Below, piece after piece: positions 34,705-46,000 of a stretch of 64,000 nucleotides of DNA (position 1 is the first letter of the stretch; each line of letters opens with the position of its first letter). Made by a program: the position numbers and the translations under genes. The notes below the pieces were generated by a model. The model was not told the origin of the DNA. It saw only the letters and a program-made list of their open reading frames with translations, and did not search any database. The stretch comes from Clostridia bacterium (GTDB lineage Bacteria > Bacillota > Clostridia > Peptostreptococcales > Anaerovoracaceae): positions 97,996 to 161,995 of the forward strand of contig JAUNMH010000001.1 in NCBI GenBank assembly GCA_030537495.1, given 5' to 3'.

Positions 34705-34726
34705 TATAATATTTGTGTATTGTCAA
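34697..34726 (-). promoter_or_regulatory. Promoter of the ddaH-arcD remnant
   Basis: Minus strand TTGACA (34726-34721), 18-base spacer, TAATAT (34702-34697). Confidence 0.65.
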
Positions 34727-34748
34727 CCCTTTATTTTAGGAGTATTAT
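34720..34748 (+). promoter_or_regulatory. Promoter of the gntR gene
   Basis: TTGTCA (34720-34725), 17-base spacer, TATTAT (34743-34748). Its -35 overlaps the -35 of the divergent promoter, so the two probably compete for polymerase. Confidence 0.6.
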
Positions 34749-34785
34749 ATTATATGGAAAATAAAGAAAGATGAGGGAAGAAGAT

Positions 34786-35436
34786 ATGTCCACAGGTTTT
34801 AAGTCATTAAAAGACCACGTCTACGATTATATTGCCCAGCTAATCATAGAAGGGCGACTAGTAGCGGAGGAAAAAATAAATGAAAATGAGATTTGTAGCG
34901 AGCTAAATATAAGCCGTACGCCGGTTAGGGAAGCTTTGATACAGCTGGCGGCAGAAGACGTTTTAGAAAACAGAGCGCGTAAAGGTTTTGTTGTTAAAAA
35001 GATGGCCGCCAAAGATGTTGCCGACCTTTATGAAATCATCGGCGCGCTTGATGGCCTGGCTGCAAAGAAATCCGTACCTTTTCTCACAGAAAAGGATTTT
35101 CGCGATATGGCCTTTTACATTGAGACCATGAATCTTGCGATCAAAACCACCAACTACGAAATGTACAACGAGCAGCAGACTCTGTTCCATAAAATCTATA
35201 TGAACAGATGCGAAAACGTAGCGCTTGTCGAATGTATAGAAAAATATAAGAAAAAACTTCTGAAGAAGCCTTATCCTGACGATTCTGCCGAAGCAATGGT
35301 AAGTGTTCTAACTGAAACAAACAAGGAGCATCAGAAAATCCTTGAACTACTTCAAGCTGGTGACGCCGACGGTGTCTGTACCTATTTGTCAGATGTTCAC
35401 TGGAGACGCTCCAACGCAGAATTCGACATGATATAA
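34786..35436 (+). CDS. GntR-family (FadR/FCD type) transcriptional regulator
   Basis: 216 residues from MSTGFKSLKDHVYDYIAQLI, with GAGGGA about eight bases upstream; an ATG five codons earlier has a weaker site. The winged HTH (about 10-75) shows NENEICSELNISRTPVREAL and RKGFVVKKM. The FCD ligand domain (about 85-210) has helices with ALDGLAAKK, LFHKIYMNRCEN and HQKILELLQAGDADG. Members sense small organic acids or amino-acid-related ligands, sometimes with metal. Its divergent place suggests it controls the arginine-related genes that are now broken. The only convincing plus-strand gene in the window. Confidence 0.9.
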   Translation: MSTGFKSLKDHVYDYIAQLIIEGRLVAEEKINENEICSELNISRTPVREALIQLAAEDVLENRARKGFVVKKMAAKDVADLYEIIGALDGLAAKKSVPFLTEKDFRDMAFYIETMNLAIKTTNYEMYNEQQTLFHKIYMNRCENVALVECIEKYKKKLLKKPYPDDSAEAMVSVLTETNKEHQKILELLQAGDADGVCTYLSDVHWRRSNAEFDMI

Positions 35437-35470
35437 GTTGATATAAACCCGATGTAAAACGGGTCAAAAA

Positions 35471-35499
35471 AATGGCGGTGCATTCTCAGCACTGCCATT
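35471..35499. terminator. Bidirectional terminator between gntR and the 5'-nucleotidase
   Basis: AATGGCGGTGC/GCACTGCCATT, 11-bp stem with one G-T pair. On the minus strand it is followed by seven T; on the plus strand by TTCGTGTTTTG. Convergent genes on both sides share it. Confidence 0.85.
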
Positions 35500-35596
35500 T
35501 TCGTGTTTTGTATTAGATTTTTGTTTTAATTTTTGCATTAGTTTTATTTACAGTCTCCTGTTGCTATCCTGCTGCTATCATTGCAAGCACCAAAGC

Positions 35597-37624
35597 TTAT
35601 GCCAACTTCTTGCACATTACTGAATTTGACCAATGTCCGTAGTACTTCTTGCCATCAACAGTCTTGACAGCTCTTACCTTATAGTAGACCTTCTTGCCCT
35701 TTGCAATCTTAGTGTTCTTATAAGCGGTCTTAGAAGTTGTTGTTACTAGCTTGTACTTGCCGCCTGACTTAGTTGCACTGTAAACCTGATACTTAACGCC
35801 TGCAGCCTTACACTTGTTCCAGCTTACCTGTGAATAAGCCTTCTTGTTGCTTGCCTTTACCTTGCAACCAAATTCTGCAACTGCAAGTTTTTCCTTTGTC
35901 GCTGCTAATGCTGCATTTGTTTCATCTAGTTTCTTGTTTGCCGCATCTAATTCCTTCTGGATATCGCCGATTGCATCATCAGCCTTCTTAATTACGATTC
36001 TTCCCTGAGGTTTAGCGTATTCTTCACCAATAGTTCCCTTCAGGTTTTCTGTTGCGTAGTCAATTAGAAGCTCGTTATCCACTTTAACTTCATCCTTAAC
36101 AACCTTGCATCCGTCAAACATTGCGAATCCATCGCCTTTTTCCTTTAGAATATACTGTGATGAAGCAACAGTGTATGTCTTAGTAAGTTCAATATCCTGT
36201 CCGTTTACCTTAACGTTGCTGACTCTTCTTTCTCCATCAACGCGTACAAACATACCTTTTTCATCAACTACTACTGAATTCTTTACGAACGGATTGATTT
36301 CATATGTAACTCCTGCAACCTGTAGGAATCCGCCTCTTTCAGCTGTGCCAACATCCTGTGATGCATGTTCTAAGGCATCGATAATCTGCTGTCCTGTTGC
36401 TTCGATAACGCAGCCTTTGTTACTCCAAGGATGAACCTTAATAAAGTCTCCATAAGTGACATCTCCTGCGTTTATGTCAGCTCTGATTCCTCCACCCTGA
36501 ATAAATCCAATATCAGCACCTAATACTACCTTATATGCATCCGCACAGAAGTCGCCAATATTTGTTTCCTGTTTTCTTACTAAACGGTTTCCGTTTTCAT
36601 CATTGCAGCTCAGTTTAACTGTGCTCTTTGCTACAACTTTCTTAGTAGTTTCTTCATTCTTAGCAATAATCTTCTTTACAAATTTATCAATAGTTTCGTC
36701 CTTAGCCGTTGCTTCTTCTTTTGAAACGTTGGAAGCAGTAATTTTTCCATCTGTAGAAATGACTACTTTACCGATATTAGCTAATTTAGTTCCTGTTGAA
36801 AGAACCTGAACGCTCTTGCCATCCTTTGTCTTTACAGCTTCCACTCCTGTTGAGTGAGCATGTCCATCAACAAATACGTCGATGCCTGTTGTGTTTCCTA
36901 AAACTTCCTGTGATGTCCAAGGTGTAGCACTCTTATCATTTCCAAGATGTCCTACTGCAATAACATAGTTTGCACCTTCGGCTTTTGCTGCATCTACAGC
37001 AGTCTGCACTGCCTTATATAAATCTCTACCGCTGTCTCCTTCACAGAATCCATAGATATAGTTTCCGTCCTTGTCCTGGAAGAATGTAGGTGTCGATTTA
37101 GTAAATGTTTCAGGAGTACAGATTCCTACAAATGCAACCTTCTTGTCTCCAAATGTCATTATCTTATAAGGATTGAATACAGTCTTTCCGCTCTTGTCCA
37201 CAAAGTTACAGCTGATGTAACCTGCTGTTGACTTTCCTGCCAATTCCTTAAGGAACTGATCCATTCCATAGTCAAATTCATGATTGCCTGGTACCAAAAC
37301 ATCATATTTCATTTCATTCAAAATATCTCTGATACAGGTTCCCTTTGATAATGTACCTACAACATCTCCCTGCACCGCATCGCCTGCATCAACAAGTGCA
37401 ACATTTTCGTACTTATCCTTCATAGCATTGCGGTAAGCTGCAAGTCCGGCATAACCTATGTTATCTTCCAAACCGCAGTGCACGTCACTCGTTGCAAGGA
37501 TAACGATATCCTTTGATTTTGCTGGTGCAGCATCTGCAGCTGTATCTGCAAAAACCATAGCCGGCATCATTGCCATTGCAACCATAACCGCTGTCAATAA
37601 TGACAGAACTTTTCTAGCCTTCAT
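35597..37624 (-). CDS. Secreted 5'-nucleotidase / cyclic-nucleotide phosphodiesterase with C-terminal Fn3-like domain
   Basis: 675 residues from MKARKVLSLLTAV with GGGAG seven bases upstream; 30 more in-frame codons lack a site. Signal peptide about 1-26 (PAMVFA/D). The metallophosphoesterase domain (38-300) has DVH, GDAVQG, GNHEFDYG, GHLG and DGHAHS with all metal ligands. The 5'-nucleotidase C-terminal substrate domain follows (about 340-550: IGDFCADAY, QGGGIRADINAGDVTYGD). A short coiled coil (QKELDAANKKLDETNAALAA) leads to a final Fn3-like domain (KVYYKVRAVKTVDGKKYYG). No LPXTG motif. It should release phosphate and nucleosides from extracellular nucleotides. Single gene. Confidence 0.9.
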   Translation of the reverse strand: MKARKVLSLLTAVMVAMAMMPAMVFADTAADAAPAKSKDIVILATSDVHCGLEDNIGYAGLAAYRNAMKDKYENVALVDAGDAVQGDVVGTLSKGTCIRDILNEMKYDVLVPGNHEFDYGMDQFLKELAGKSTAGYISCNFVDKSGKTVFNPYKIMTFGDKKVAFVGICTPETFTKSTPTFFQDKDGNYIYGFCEGDSGRDLYKAVQTAVDAAKAEGANYVIAVGHLGNDKSATPWTSQEVLGNTTGIDVFVDGHAHSTGVEAVKTKDGKSVQVLSTGTKLANIGKVVISTDGKITASNVSKEEATAKDETIDKFVKKIIAKNEETTKKVVAKSTVKLSCNDENGNRLVRKQETNIGDFCADAYKVVLGADIGFIQGGGIRADINAGDVTYGDFIKVHPWSNKGCVIEATGQQIIDALEHASQDVGTAERGGFLQVAGVTYEINPFVKNSVVVDEKGMFVRVDGERRVSNVKVNGQDIELTKTYTVASSQYILKEKGDGFAMFDGCKVVKDEVKVDNELLIDYATENLKGTIGEEYAKPQGRIVIKKADDAIGDIQKELDAANKKLDETNAALAATKEKLAVAEFGCKVKASNKKAYSQVSWNKCKAAGVKYQVYSATKSGGKYKLVTTTSKTAYKNTKIAKGKKVYYKVRAVKTVDGKKYYGHWSNSVMCKKLA

Positions 37625-37842
37625 ACTGATTCTCCCTTCTTCAATCTCGTTTAAATCATTAATTGAAATAAGTCGTCTTGCCCCCATTATAGATGAACTT
37701 ATTTGGGGAAACAATGGCTTTTCGGCTTTTCTTCACATTTTTTGCACTTTATTGTGTTACTTCACAAAAGCGTAGCGGATTTTTTGTTTTCCGTTTACTT
37801 CATGCCCTAGGATTGAGGTGGTAAATCAAGACTCCTGGCATC

Positions 37843-37944
37843 CGTTTGTCGGGCGAGGCGGATTTCAGCAGTTTCCCGGCGCCTATCTGCCGGGCCGAGG
37901 CGGGTTTCTCAGATTTCCGGCAGATTCTTGCCGGGCAAGGCCCC
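37843..37944. repeat. GC-rich imperfect tandem/palindromic repeat
   Basis: About two and a half copies of a roughly 42-base unit built on GCCGGGCNGAGGCGG-like sequence. Copies one and two share CGGGC-GAGGCGG and TTTCC-CGGC. A perfect ATCTGCCGG/CCGGCAGAT inverted repeat (37885-37925) lies within. Much richer in G+C than its surroundings. The plus-strand frame across it has no ribosome site and looks fortuitous. The rest of 37625-37842 shows only the A/T-rich upstream region of the nucleotidase gene. Confidence 0.6.
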
Positions 37945-37980
37945 TAACTTGCCTACGGCTTTCAGGGCATCGCCCGCCAT

Positions 37981-38243
37981 TCTATCAAACTTGGCACATT
38001 CGGCAACTTTCGGATTGCCAGTACCAGAGCCAATCTAAAAATCCTTTGATTTTAGCTAGTAAGACCGCCCTGATGAAAGCGTTGTATTTTACATAGTACA
38101 ATGTTTTTTCAATCGTACGTGTTTGCGTACACCGTTAATGGGTCTGGAGCCAGAATCACTCACTTTACATGAAAAATTCTGATTTTGGGTAAGAATCTGG
38201 TACTGGAAAATCAAGAATACTCAAATGTGCCAGAAATGATAGA
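37981..38243. mobile_element. MITE-like foldback element, copy 1
   Basis: 263 bases bounded by a 20-base imperfect inverted repeat: left TCTATCAAACTTGGCACATT, right (reverse complement) TCTATCATTTCTGGCACATT, 16 of 20 identical. A second pair, CCAGTACCAGA (38018-38028) and its exact complement (38196-38206), lies 37 bases inside each end, so the arms are symmetrical. No coding capacity. Its first 145 bases recur at the right edge of the window. No target-site duplication is evident. Confidence 0.65.
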
Positions 38244-38349
38244 TTCGCATTGCCTAATTGCGATGCGATGGCATAAAAAATCGAAATCGTCAGAAAATGC
38301 CAAAAACACAGAAAATGCTTGATATCGAGAAACTCCAAAAATATCAAAA

Positions 38350-38371
38350 GACGAGCTCTTGCGAGCTCGCC
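38350..38371 (-). terminator. Terminator of the str operon after tuf
   Basis: GACGAGCTC/GAGCTCGCC, 9-bp stem with a four-base loop, followed on the minus strand by TTTTGATATTTTT. Between it and the foldback element (38244-38345) I see only A-rich sequence. Confidence 0.85.
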
Positions 38372-38406
38372 CTAGTAATTCGTATTTAAGTCATCAGAAC
38401 ATCGAA

Positions 38407-39600
38407 TTATTCGATGATTTCTGTTACAACTCCGGAACCTACTGTTCTTCCGCCTTCTCTGATAGCGAATCTTAGTCCTTCTTCGATAGCGATTGGTGTA
38501 ATTAGAGTGATTTCCATTACTACGTTATCTCCAGGCATGCACATTTCTGTTCCTTCTGGTAACTTAAGATCTCCTGTTACGTCTGTTGTTCTGAAGTAGA
38601 ACTGTGGTCTGTATCCGTTGAAGAATGGAGTATGTCTTCCGCCTTCTTCCTTCTTTAATACGTAAACCTGTCCCTTGAACTTAGTGTGTGGGTGGATTGT
38701 TCCTGGCTTTGCTAGAACCTGTCCTCTTTCGATTTCGTTTCTCTGTACACCTCTTAGAAGTGCTCCTACGTTATCTCCAGTTTCTGCCTCATCTAATAGC
38801 TTTCTGAACATTTCTAGTCCAGTTACTACTACTGTTCTCTTTTCTTCTGTTAGACCGATGATTTCTACTTCTTCACCAACCTTTAGAACTCCTCTTTCTA
38901 CTCTTCCTGTTGCTACTGTACCTCTACCTGTGATTGAGAATACGTCTTCTACTGGCATTAGGAATGGCATGTCGTTTGCTCTGTCTGGTTCTGGAATGTA
39001 TGCGTCGATTTCTTCGAATAATTCAATGATCTTGTCTCCCCATGGACCTGCAGGATCTTCTAATGCACCTAGTGCGGATCCTCTTACGATTGGAGTGTCA
39101 TCTCCTGGGAATTCATATTCGTCTAGAAGTTCTCTTACTTCCATTTCTACTAAGTCTAGTAATTCTTCGTCATCAACCATGTCACACTTGTTTAAGAATA
39201 CTACGATGTATGGTACACCTACCTGTCTTGATAACAGGATGTGTTCTCTTGTCTGTGGCATTGGTCCATCTGTTGCAGCTACTACTAGGATTGCTCCGTC
39301 CATCTGTGCAGCACCTGTGATCATGTTCTTTACATAGTCAGCGTGGCCTGGGCAGTCTACGTGAGCGTAGTGTCTGTTTGGAGTTTCATATTCAACGTGT
39401 GCTGTTGAAATTGTGATTCCTCTTTCCTTTTCTTCTGGAGCCTTGTCGATCTTGTCGAAGTCTACCTTTTCACCTAACTGATATCTGTTGAACAGTGTAG
39501 TTGTGATAGCAGCTGTAAGAGTTGTCTTACCGTGGTCAACGTGACCGATTGTTCCGATATTAATATGCGGTTTTGTTCTTTCAAATTTCTGTTTTGCCAT
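38407..39600 (-). CDS. tuf: Elongation factor Tu
   Basis: 397 residues, standard length. GTPase motifs GHVDHGKTT (G1), RGITI (G2), DCPGHADY (G3), NKCD (G4) and SAL (G5) are intact, followed by the two beta-barrel domains ending [12 protein letters not shown]. Delivers aminoacyl-tRNA to the ribosome. Last gene of the str operon, 49 bases after fusA. Confidence 0.98.
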   Translation of the reverse strand: MAKQKFERTKPHINIGTIGHVDHGKTTLTAAITTTLFNRYQLGEKVDFDKIDKAPEEKERGITISTAHVEYETPNRHYAHVDCPGHADYVKNMITGAAQMDGAILVVAATDGPMPQTREHILLSRQVGVPYIVVFLNKCDMVDDEELLDLVEMEVRELLDEYEFPGDDTPIVRGSALGALEDPAGPWGDKIIELFEEIDAYIPEPDRANDMPFLMPVEDVFSITGRGTVATGRVERGVLKVGEEVEIIGLTEEKRTVVVTGLEMFRKLLDEAETGDNVGALLRGVQRNEIERGQVLAKPGTIHPHTKFKGQVYVLKKEEGGRHTPFFNGYRPQFYFRTTDVTGDLKLPEGTEMCMPGDNVVMEITLITPIAIEEGLRFAIREGGRTVGSGVVTEIIE

Positions 39601-39649
39601 TTTAAATTCCTCCGATTAAAAAAGCTTAGTTAAATCTAATATTAATTAA

Positions 39650-41716
39650 TTATTTTCCAATTTTTTCGATTAAGCTATCAGGCAATCTTTCGAAGTGGTC
39701 CATCTGCATTACATAGTTACCACGACCCTGAGTCTTAGATCTAAGGTCAGTAGCGTAACCGAACATTTCTGATAGCGGAACCATTGCTCTAATAGCAACT
39801 GCTCCGTTGTTCATGTCAGAACCTTCGATTCTACCTCTTCTTGATGAAATATCGCCGATAACGTCTCCCATGTATTCTTCTGGAACTGTTACTTCAACCT
39901 TGAAGATTGGTTCTAGAAGACACGGAGCGCCCTTTCTTGCAGCTTCCTTGAACGCCATTGAACCGGCAATCTTGAAGGCCATTTCAGATGAGTCAACTTC
40001 GTGGTATGAACCATCATATAGTTCAACTGCAACGTCAACTACCTGGTATCCAGCGATTGGGCCGGATGTCATAGCTTCCTTGATACCGTCTTCAATCTTA
40101 GGAATGTATTCCTTAGGAATTGCACCACCAGCGATTGAGTTGATGAATTCGAAGCCTTCACCTGGTTCTCTAGGAGTAACTCTGATCTTAACGTGACCGT
40201 ACTGACCAGAACCACCAGACTGCTTCTTATGCTTGTAATCAACATCAACTGGCTGAGTAAGAGTTTCTTTGTATGATACCTGAGGCTTACCAACGTTAGC
40301 TTCAACCTTGAATTCACGAAGAAGTCTGTCTACGATGATTTCTAGGTGAAGTTCTCCCATGCCGGCAATAATTGTCTGGCCTGTTTCTTCGTTAGTGTAA
40401 GTCTTGAAAGTAGGGTCTTCTTCAGCTAGCTTAGCTAGTGCGATACCCATCTTTTCCTGACCAGCCTTAGTCTTTGGCTCGATAGCGATTTCGATTACTG
40501 GATCAGGGAATTCCATTGATTCCAGGATGATTTCGTGATCTTCGTCACAAAGTGTATCACCAGTAGTTACATCCTTAAGACCAACTGCTGCTGCAATGTC
40601 TCCGGAGTATACTCTTTCGATTTCTTCCCTCTTGTTAGCATGCATCTGAAGGATACGACCAACTCTGCCTCTCTTACCCTTAGTTGAGTTGTAGATGTGA
40701 GAGCCGGCATCCAGAGTACCTGAGTAAACTCTGAAGAATGCTAACTTACCAACGAATGGGTCAGTCATGATCTTGAAGGCTAGTGCTGAGAATGGAGCAC
40801 TGTCATCTGCAGGTCTGCTGTCTTCTTCGCCAGTGTCAGGGTCTACACCCTTAATTGCTGGGATATCCAGTGGTGATGGCATGAAGTCGATAACTGCATC
40901 TAGCATCATCTGAACACCCTTGTTTCTGTATGCTGAACCACACATCATAGGGATCATGCGGCATGCAATAGTTTCTTTTCTGATTGTTGTCTTGATTTCA
41001 TCGATAGTAAGCTCTTCGCCTTCTAAGAACTTCATCATAAGTTCTTCGTCACATTCTGCAACGCTTTCGATTAGCTTTTCTCTCCATTCTTCAGCTAAAT
41101 CCATCATATCTTCAGGAATATCAGTAATCTCGAATTCCTTACCAAGATCGTCCTTATAGATTTCAGCCTTCATAGTTATTAAGTCGATGATACCGATGAA
41201 TGTATCTTCCTTACCGATAGGAAGCTGGATAGGAACCGCATTTGCTTTCAGTCTTTCCTTAACCATGTCAACAACTCTGAAGAAGTTAGCTCCTAAGATG
41301 TCCATCTTGTTAACGAAAATCATTCTAGGAACTCCATACTTTTCAGCCTGTCTCCAAACTGTTTCGGACTGTGGTTCTACACCGCCCTTTGCACAAAGTA
41401 CAGTTACCGCACCGTCCAGAACTCTAAGTGATCTTTCTACTTCTACTGTAAAGTCAACGTGTCCTGGAGTATCGATAATGTTGATTCTGTTGCCCTTCCA
41501 CTGAGCTGTAGTAGCAGCGGAAGTAATTGTGATACCACGTTCCTGTTCCTGTTCCATCCAGTCCATAGTAGCGGATCCATCGTGAGTTTCACCGATCTTA
41601 TGAGTTCTTCCTGTATAGAAAAGGATACGTTCAGTGGTAGTGGTTTTTCCGGCGTCGATATGAGCCATGATACCAATATTTCTAGTGTTCTCTAAAGAAA
41701 ACTGTCTACCAGCCAT
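39650..41716 (-). CDS. fusA: Elongation factor G
   Basis: 688 residues. G domain [41 protein letters not shown]; domains II-V complete to [17 protein letters not shown]-driven translocation of tRNA and mRNA. No insertion or truncation noted; fusidic-acid sites cannot be judged without alignment. Lies 44 bases after rpsG. Confidence 0.98.
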   Translation of the reverse strand: MAGRQFSLENTRNIGIMAHIDAGKTTTTERILFYTGRTHKIGETHDGSATMDWMEQEQERGITITSAATTAQWKGNRINIIDTPGHVDFTVEVERSLRVLDGAVTVLCAKGGVEPQSETVWRQAEKYGVPRMIFVNKMDILGANFFRVVDMVKERLKANAVPIQLPIGKEDTFIGIIDLITMKAEIYKDDLGKEFEITDIPEDMMDLAEEWREKLIESVAECDEELMMKFLEGEELTIDEIKTTIRKETIACRMIPMMCGSAYRNKGVQMMLDAVIDFMPSPLDIPAIKGVDPDTGEEDSRPADDSAPFSALAFKIMTDPFVGKLAFFRVYSGTLDAGSHIYNSTKGKRGRVGRILQMHANKREEIERVYSGDIAAAVGLKDVTTGDTLCDEDHEIILESMEFPDPVIEIAIEPKTKAGQEKMGIALAKLAEEDPTFKTYTNEETGQTIIAGMGELHLEIIVDRLLREFKVEANVGKPQVSYKETLTQPVDVDYKHKKQSGGSGQYGHVKIRVTPREPGEGFEFINSIAGGAIPKEYIPKIEDGIKEAMTSGPIAGYQVVDVAVELYDGSYHEVDSSEMAFKIAGSMAFKEAARKGAPCLLEPIFKVEVTVPEEYMGDVIGDISSRRGRIEGSDMNNGAVAIRAMVPLSEMFGYATDLRSKTQGRGNYVMQMDHFERLPDSLIEKIGK

Positions 41717-41760
41717 TATTTATCCTCCGTTTAAATTTCAAATTTACCGAACAAAGCTGA

Positions 41761-42484
<724 letters not shown>

Positions 42485-42901
42485 TTATTTTTTCTTAGGT
42501 CTCTTAGCACCATACTTGGAACGAGCCTGTAGTCTGTTGTTAACACCAGCAGTATCTAGAGTTCCTCTAACGATGTGGTATCTTACACCTGGAAGGTCTT
42601 TTACTCTTCCGCCTCTGATAAGTACAACACTGTGTTCCTGAAGGTTGTGACCGATACCAGGAATGTATGCAGTTACTTCAATACCGTTAGTAAGACGTAC
42701 TCTGGCTACTTTTCTAAGTGCTGAGTTAGGCTTCTTAGGTGTTACTGTCTTTACAGAAGTGCATACGCCTCTTTTCTGTGGTGAGTTAGTGTTTGTTGCA
42801 ACTCTTCTTAATGAGTTCATACCCTTACCAAGAGCAGGAGCAGTTGACTTCTTAACAGAACTTGTTCTTCCCTGACGTACTAATTGGTTAATAGTAGGCA
42901 T
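42485..42901 (-). CDS. rpsL: 30S ribosomal protein S12
   Basis: 138 residues. [20 protein letters not shown] opens it; the decoding-site loops [11 protein letters not shown] and [13 protein letters not shown] keep the lysines that are wild type for streptomycin sensitivity. First gene of the str operon, transcribed from its own promoter after rpoC. Confidence 0.98.
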   Translation of the reverse strand: MPTINQLVRQGRTSSVKKSTAPALGKGMNSLRRVATNTNSPQKRGVCTSVKTVTPKKPNSALRKVARVRLTNGIEVTAYIPGIGHNLQEHSVVLIRGGRVKDLPGVRYHIVRGTLDTAGVNNRLQARSKYGAKRPKKK

Positions 42902-42939
42902 TTGTTTCTCCTTTCCTTTTTAATATTTATACAGTCAAA

Positions 42940-42967
42940 TTGACCCTAATGTAATTATTAGGGTCAA
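42940..42967 (-). promoter_or_regulatory. Hairpin in the rpsL leader
   Basis: TTGACCCTAAT/ATTAGGGTCAA, perfect 11-bp stem with a six-base loop and no T-run. Between promoter and rpsL; likely a regulatory or processing structure rather than a terminator. Confidence 0.5.
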
Positions 42968-42989
42968 ATTCAACTCGAAACTACCGCAT

Positions 42990-43018
42990 AGTTTATCACA
43001 TATTTACCTATATTGCAA
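42990..43018 (-). promoter_or_regulatory. Promoter of the str operon
   Basis: Minus strand TTGCAA (43018-43013), 17-base spacer, TAAACT (42995-42990), directly after the rpoC stop. Confidence 0.6.
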
Positions 43019-43026
43019 GTAATTTT

Positions 43027-46000
43027 TTATTCAATCTCAACGATTTCAGATGCATCTGCATCATCTTCGGCTTCTACAGCAGTATCAAAACCATCTTCGA
43101 CTATTTCAACTGCATCTGTAACTACCTCATCTACAGCTTCAATTGCTTCTTCCTCTGCCTTCTGAGCTTCCTCGAACTCCTGCATGATTACTTCGTTTAC
43201 ACCGTAATCAAGTTTGATGTTCTTGTATCTCTTCATTCCTGTACCAGCAGGGATTAGCTTACCGATGATAACGTTTTCCTTAAGTCCCAGTAACTTGTCG
43301 TTCTTACCCTTGATTGCTGCATCTGTAAGAACTCTTGTTGTTTCCTGGAAAGAAGCAGCTGATAAGAATGATGTAGTAGCAAGTGAGGCCTTTGTAATAC
43401 CAAGAAGCATCTGCTTAGCAATTGCAGGTTCCTTACCTGCTTCAATTGCAGCGTTATTTGCATCTTCGATTTCAAACTTACTATAAAGTCCGCCTGGAAG
43501 AAGATCAGTATCTCCAGCGTCCTCGATTTTAAGTTTTGATAGCATCTGGCTTACGATAACTTCAACGTGCTTGTCATTGATGTCTACACCCTGGTTCTTA
43601 TATACACGCTGAACTTCTTTCAGCAAGTACTGATAAACCCCGCCGACACCGTTAATTCTTAAAATGTCATGTGGGTTAAGCGGACCACTTGTAATATTGT
43701 GTCCAGCTGGTACGAAGTCGCCCTTCTTGTGAGCAAGTCTTGCACCGTAAGGAACAACGTATACTCTATCGCCTGTTTCATCGTTTCTAACTGTAACCTC
43801 AGTCTTGTTGTCTGTTCTAGGCTGGATGTCGATAATAACACCATCCTCTTCGCAGATTTCTGCAAGACCCTTTGGCTTTCTAGCTTCGAAAAGTTCTTCT
43901 ACTCTTGGAAGACCGTGAGTGATATCGCTTCCCGCTACACCACCAGTATGGAATGTTCTCATTGTCAGCTGTGTACCTGGTTCACCGATTGACTGTGCTG
44001 CGATGATACCTACGGCTTCACCGATGTTTACGCTTTCGCCTGTTGCCAGGTTTCTACCGTAACACTTAGCACAGATACCAACCTTGCTGCGGCAAGTCAT
44101 TGCTGATCTAATAGCAACTGTATCAATTCCAGCATCCATTACTGCCTCAGCCTGAGCGTCAGTAATTTCTTCGCCTGCTTCTACAATAACTTCGCCTGTC
44201 TTTGGATTTACTACATCAGTAAGAGCAGTTCTTCCTGCAATTCTCTGATTCAATGGTTCGATTGTTTCTACGCCATCTGTAAATGCCTTAACTTCTACGC
44301 CTTCGTCAGTTCCACAGTCGATTTCTCTTACGATTACGTTATGAGAAACGTCTACAAGTCTTCTTGTCAGGTAACCTGAGTCGGCTGTACGAAGTGCTGT
44401 ATCGGCTAGACCCTTTCTAGCACCGTTAGATGAAATGAAGTATTCCAAAATTGAAAGTCCTTCACGGAAGTTCGCTTTGATAGGAATTTCTACTGTACGA
44501 CCTGTAGCGTTGGCCATTAGACCACGCATACCGCCGACCTGTCTGATCTGGTTCTTACTACCTCTGGCTCCGGATGTTGCCATGATATTCAGGTTGTTGT
44601 CTGGTTCAAGGGAATCCATCAGAGCGTCTGCAACGTCATCTGTTGTCTTGTTCCAAATTTCGATAACCTTTTCATATCTTTCGGAGTTGGAAATCAGACC
44701 CATTCTGTATGCTTTTTCGTACTTGTCTACTTCCTTCTGTGATTCAGCTACGATATCCCACTTATTATCCGGAATGGTCATATCTTCTACACCGATTGTT
44801 ACAGCGGCCTTTGTGGAGTAGTGGTATCCCATGCTCTTGATGTAGTCAAGAAGGATTACTGTTCCTGTGTTGCCGTGTACCTTGTAGCACTTGTCGATAA
44901 TTGCACCCAGCTTTTTCTTGTCGCATAGGAAGTCAACTTCAAGTGAGTATTCGTCTTCGTTTCTGTCAACAAAACCTAAATCCTGCGGAATTTCCTGGTT
45001 GTAGATAAATCTACCAACTGTTGACTCAACAAGGTGACCTCTTTCGTCGTTTTCATCTTTGTACATTCTTACCTTAACCTTAGCGTGAATGTCGCAAACA
45101 CCGTCCTGGTAAGCCATGAGCATTTCGTCCATGTCTGTGAAGATCTTACCGTCTCCCTTTTCAGGAACTCTTTCGAAGCCCTTAGCGTCAAGTTCTTCTC
45201 TTATCTTCTTATTGTTAAATTCGTCTGTTTCGTATGATACCTTTTCTCTTCCATCAACGATATCAACCCTCTTACGAGTACCAGGATATGTCAGGTAGTA
45301 AGCACCCAGAATCATGTCCTGTGTAGGAGTTGTAATTGGTGATCCGTCCTTTGGAGCAAGGATATTGTTAATTGAAAGCATCAGGAATCTTGCTTCTGCC
45401 TGTGCTTCTACGGAAAGAGGTAGGTGAACCGCCATCTGGTCTCCGTCGAAGTCAGCGTTAAATGCTGTACATACAAGTGGGTGAAGCTTAATAGCCTTAC
45501 CTTCAACCAGTACGGGTTCAAATGCCTGAATACCAAGTCTGTGAAGAGTCGGCGCACGGTTTAGCATTACTGGATGTTCTTTAATAACACCTTCTAATAC
45601 ATCCCATACTTCAGGTCTAACCTTTTCAACCATTCTCTTTGCGTTTTTGATGTTGTGTGCGTATCCCTGTTCAACTAATTCTTTCATGATGAAAGGCTTG
45701 AACAGCTCAAGGGCCATCTTCTTAGGAAGACCGCACTGGTAGAATTTCAGTTCTGGTCCTACTACGATTACTGAACGTCCTGAGTAGTCAACACGCTTAC
45801 CTAGTAGGTTCTGTCTAAATCTACCCTGCTTACCCTTAAGCATATCTGACAATGACTTAAGTGGTCTGGATCCTGGTCCTGTAACCGGTCTACCACGTCT
45901 GCCGTTGTCGATTAATGAGTCAACAGCTTCCTGAAGCATTCTCTTTTCATTTCTTACGATAATGTCAGGTGCTCCTAATTCAAGAAGTCTGTTAAGTCTG

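Noticed and set aside
37818..38096. Plus-strand open frame of 92 codons with PGRGGF-like repeats
   Set aside because: It runs through the GC-rich repeat and the foldback element, with no ribosome site and no family resemblance.
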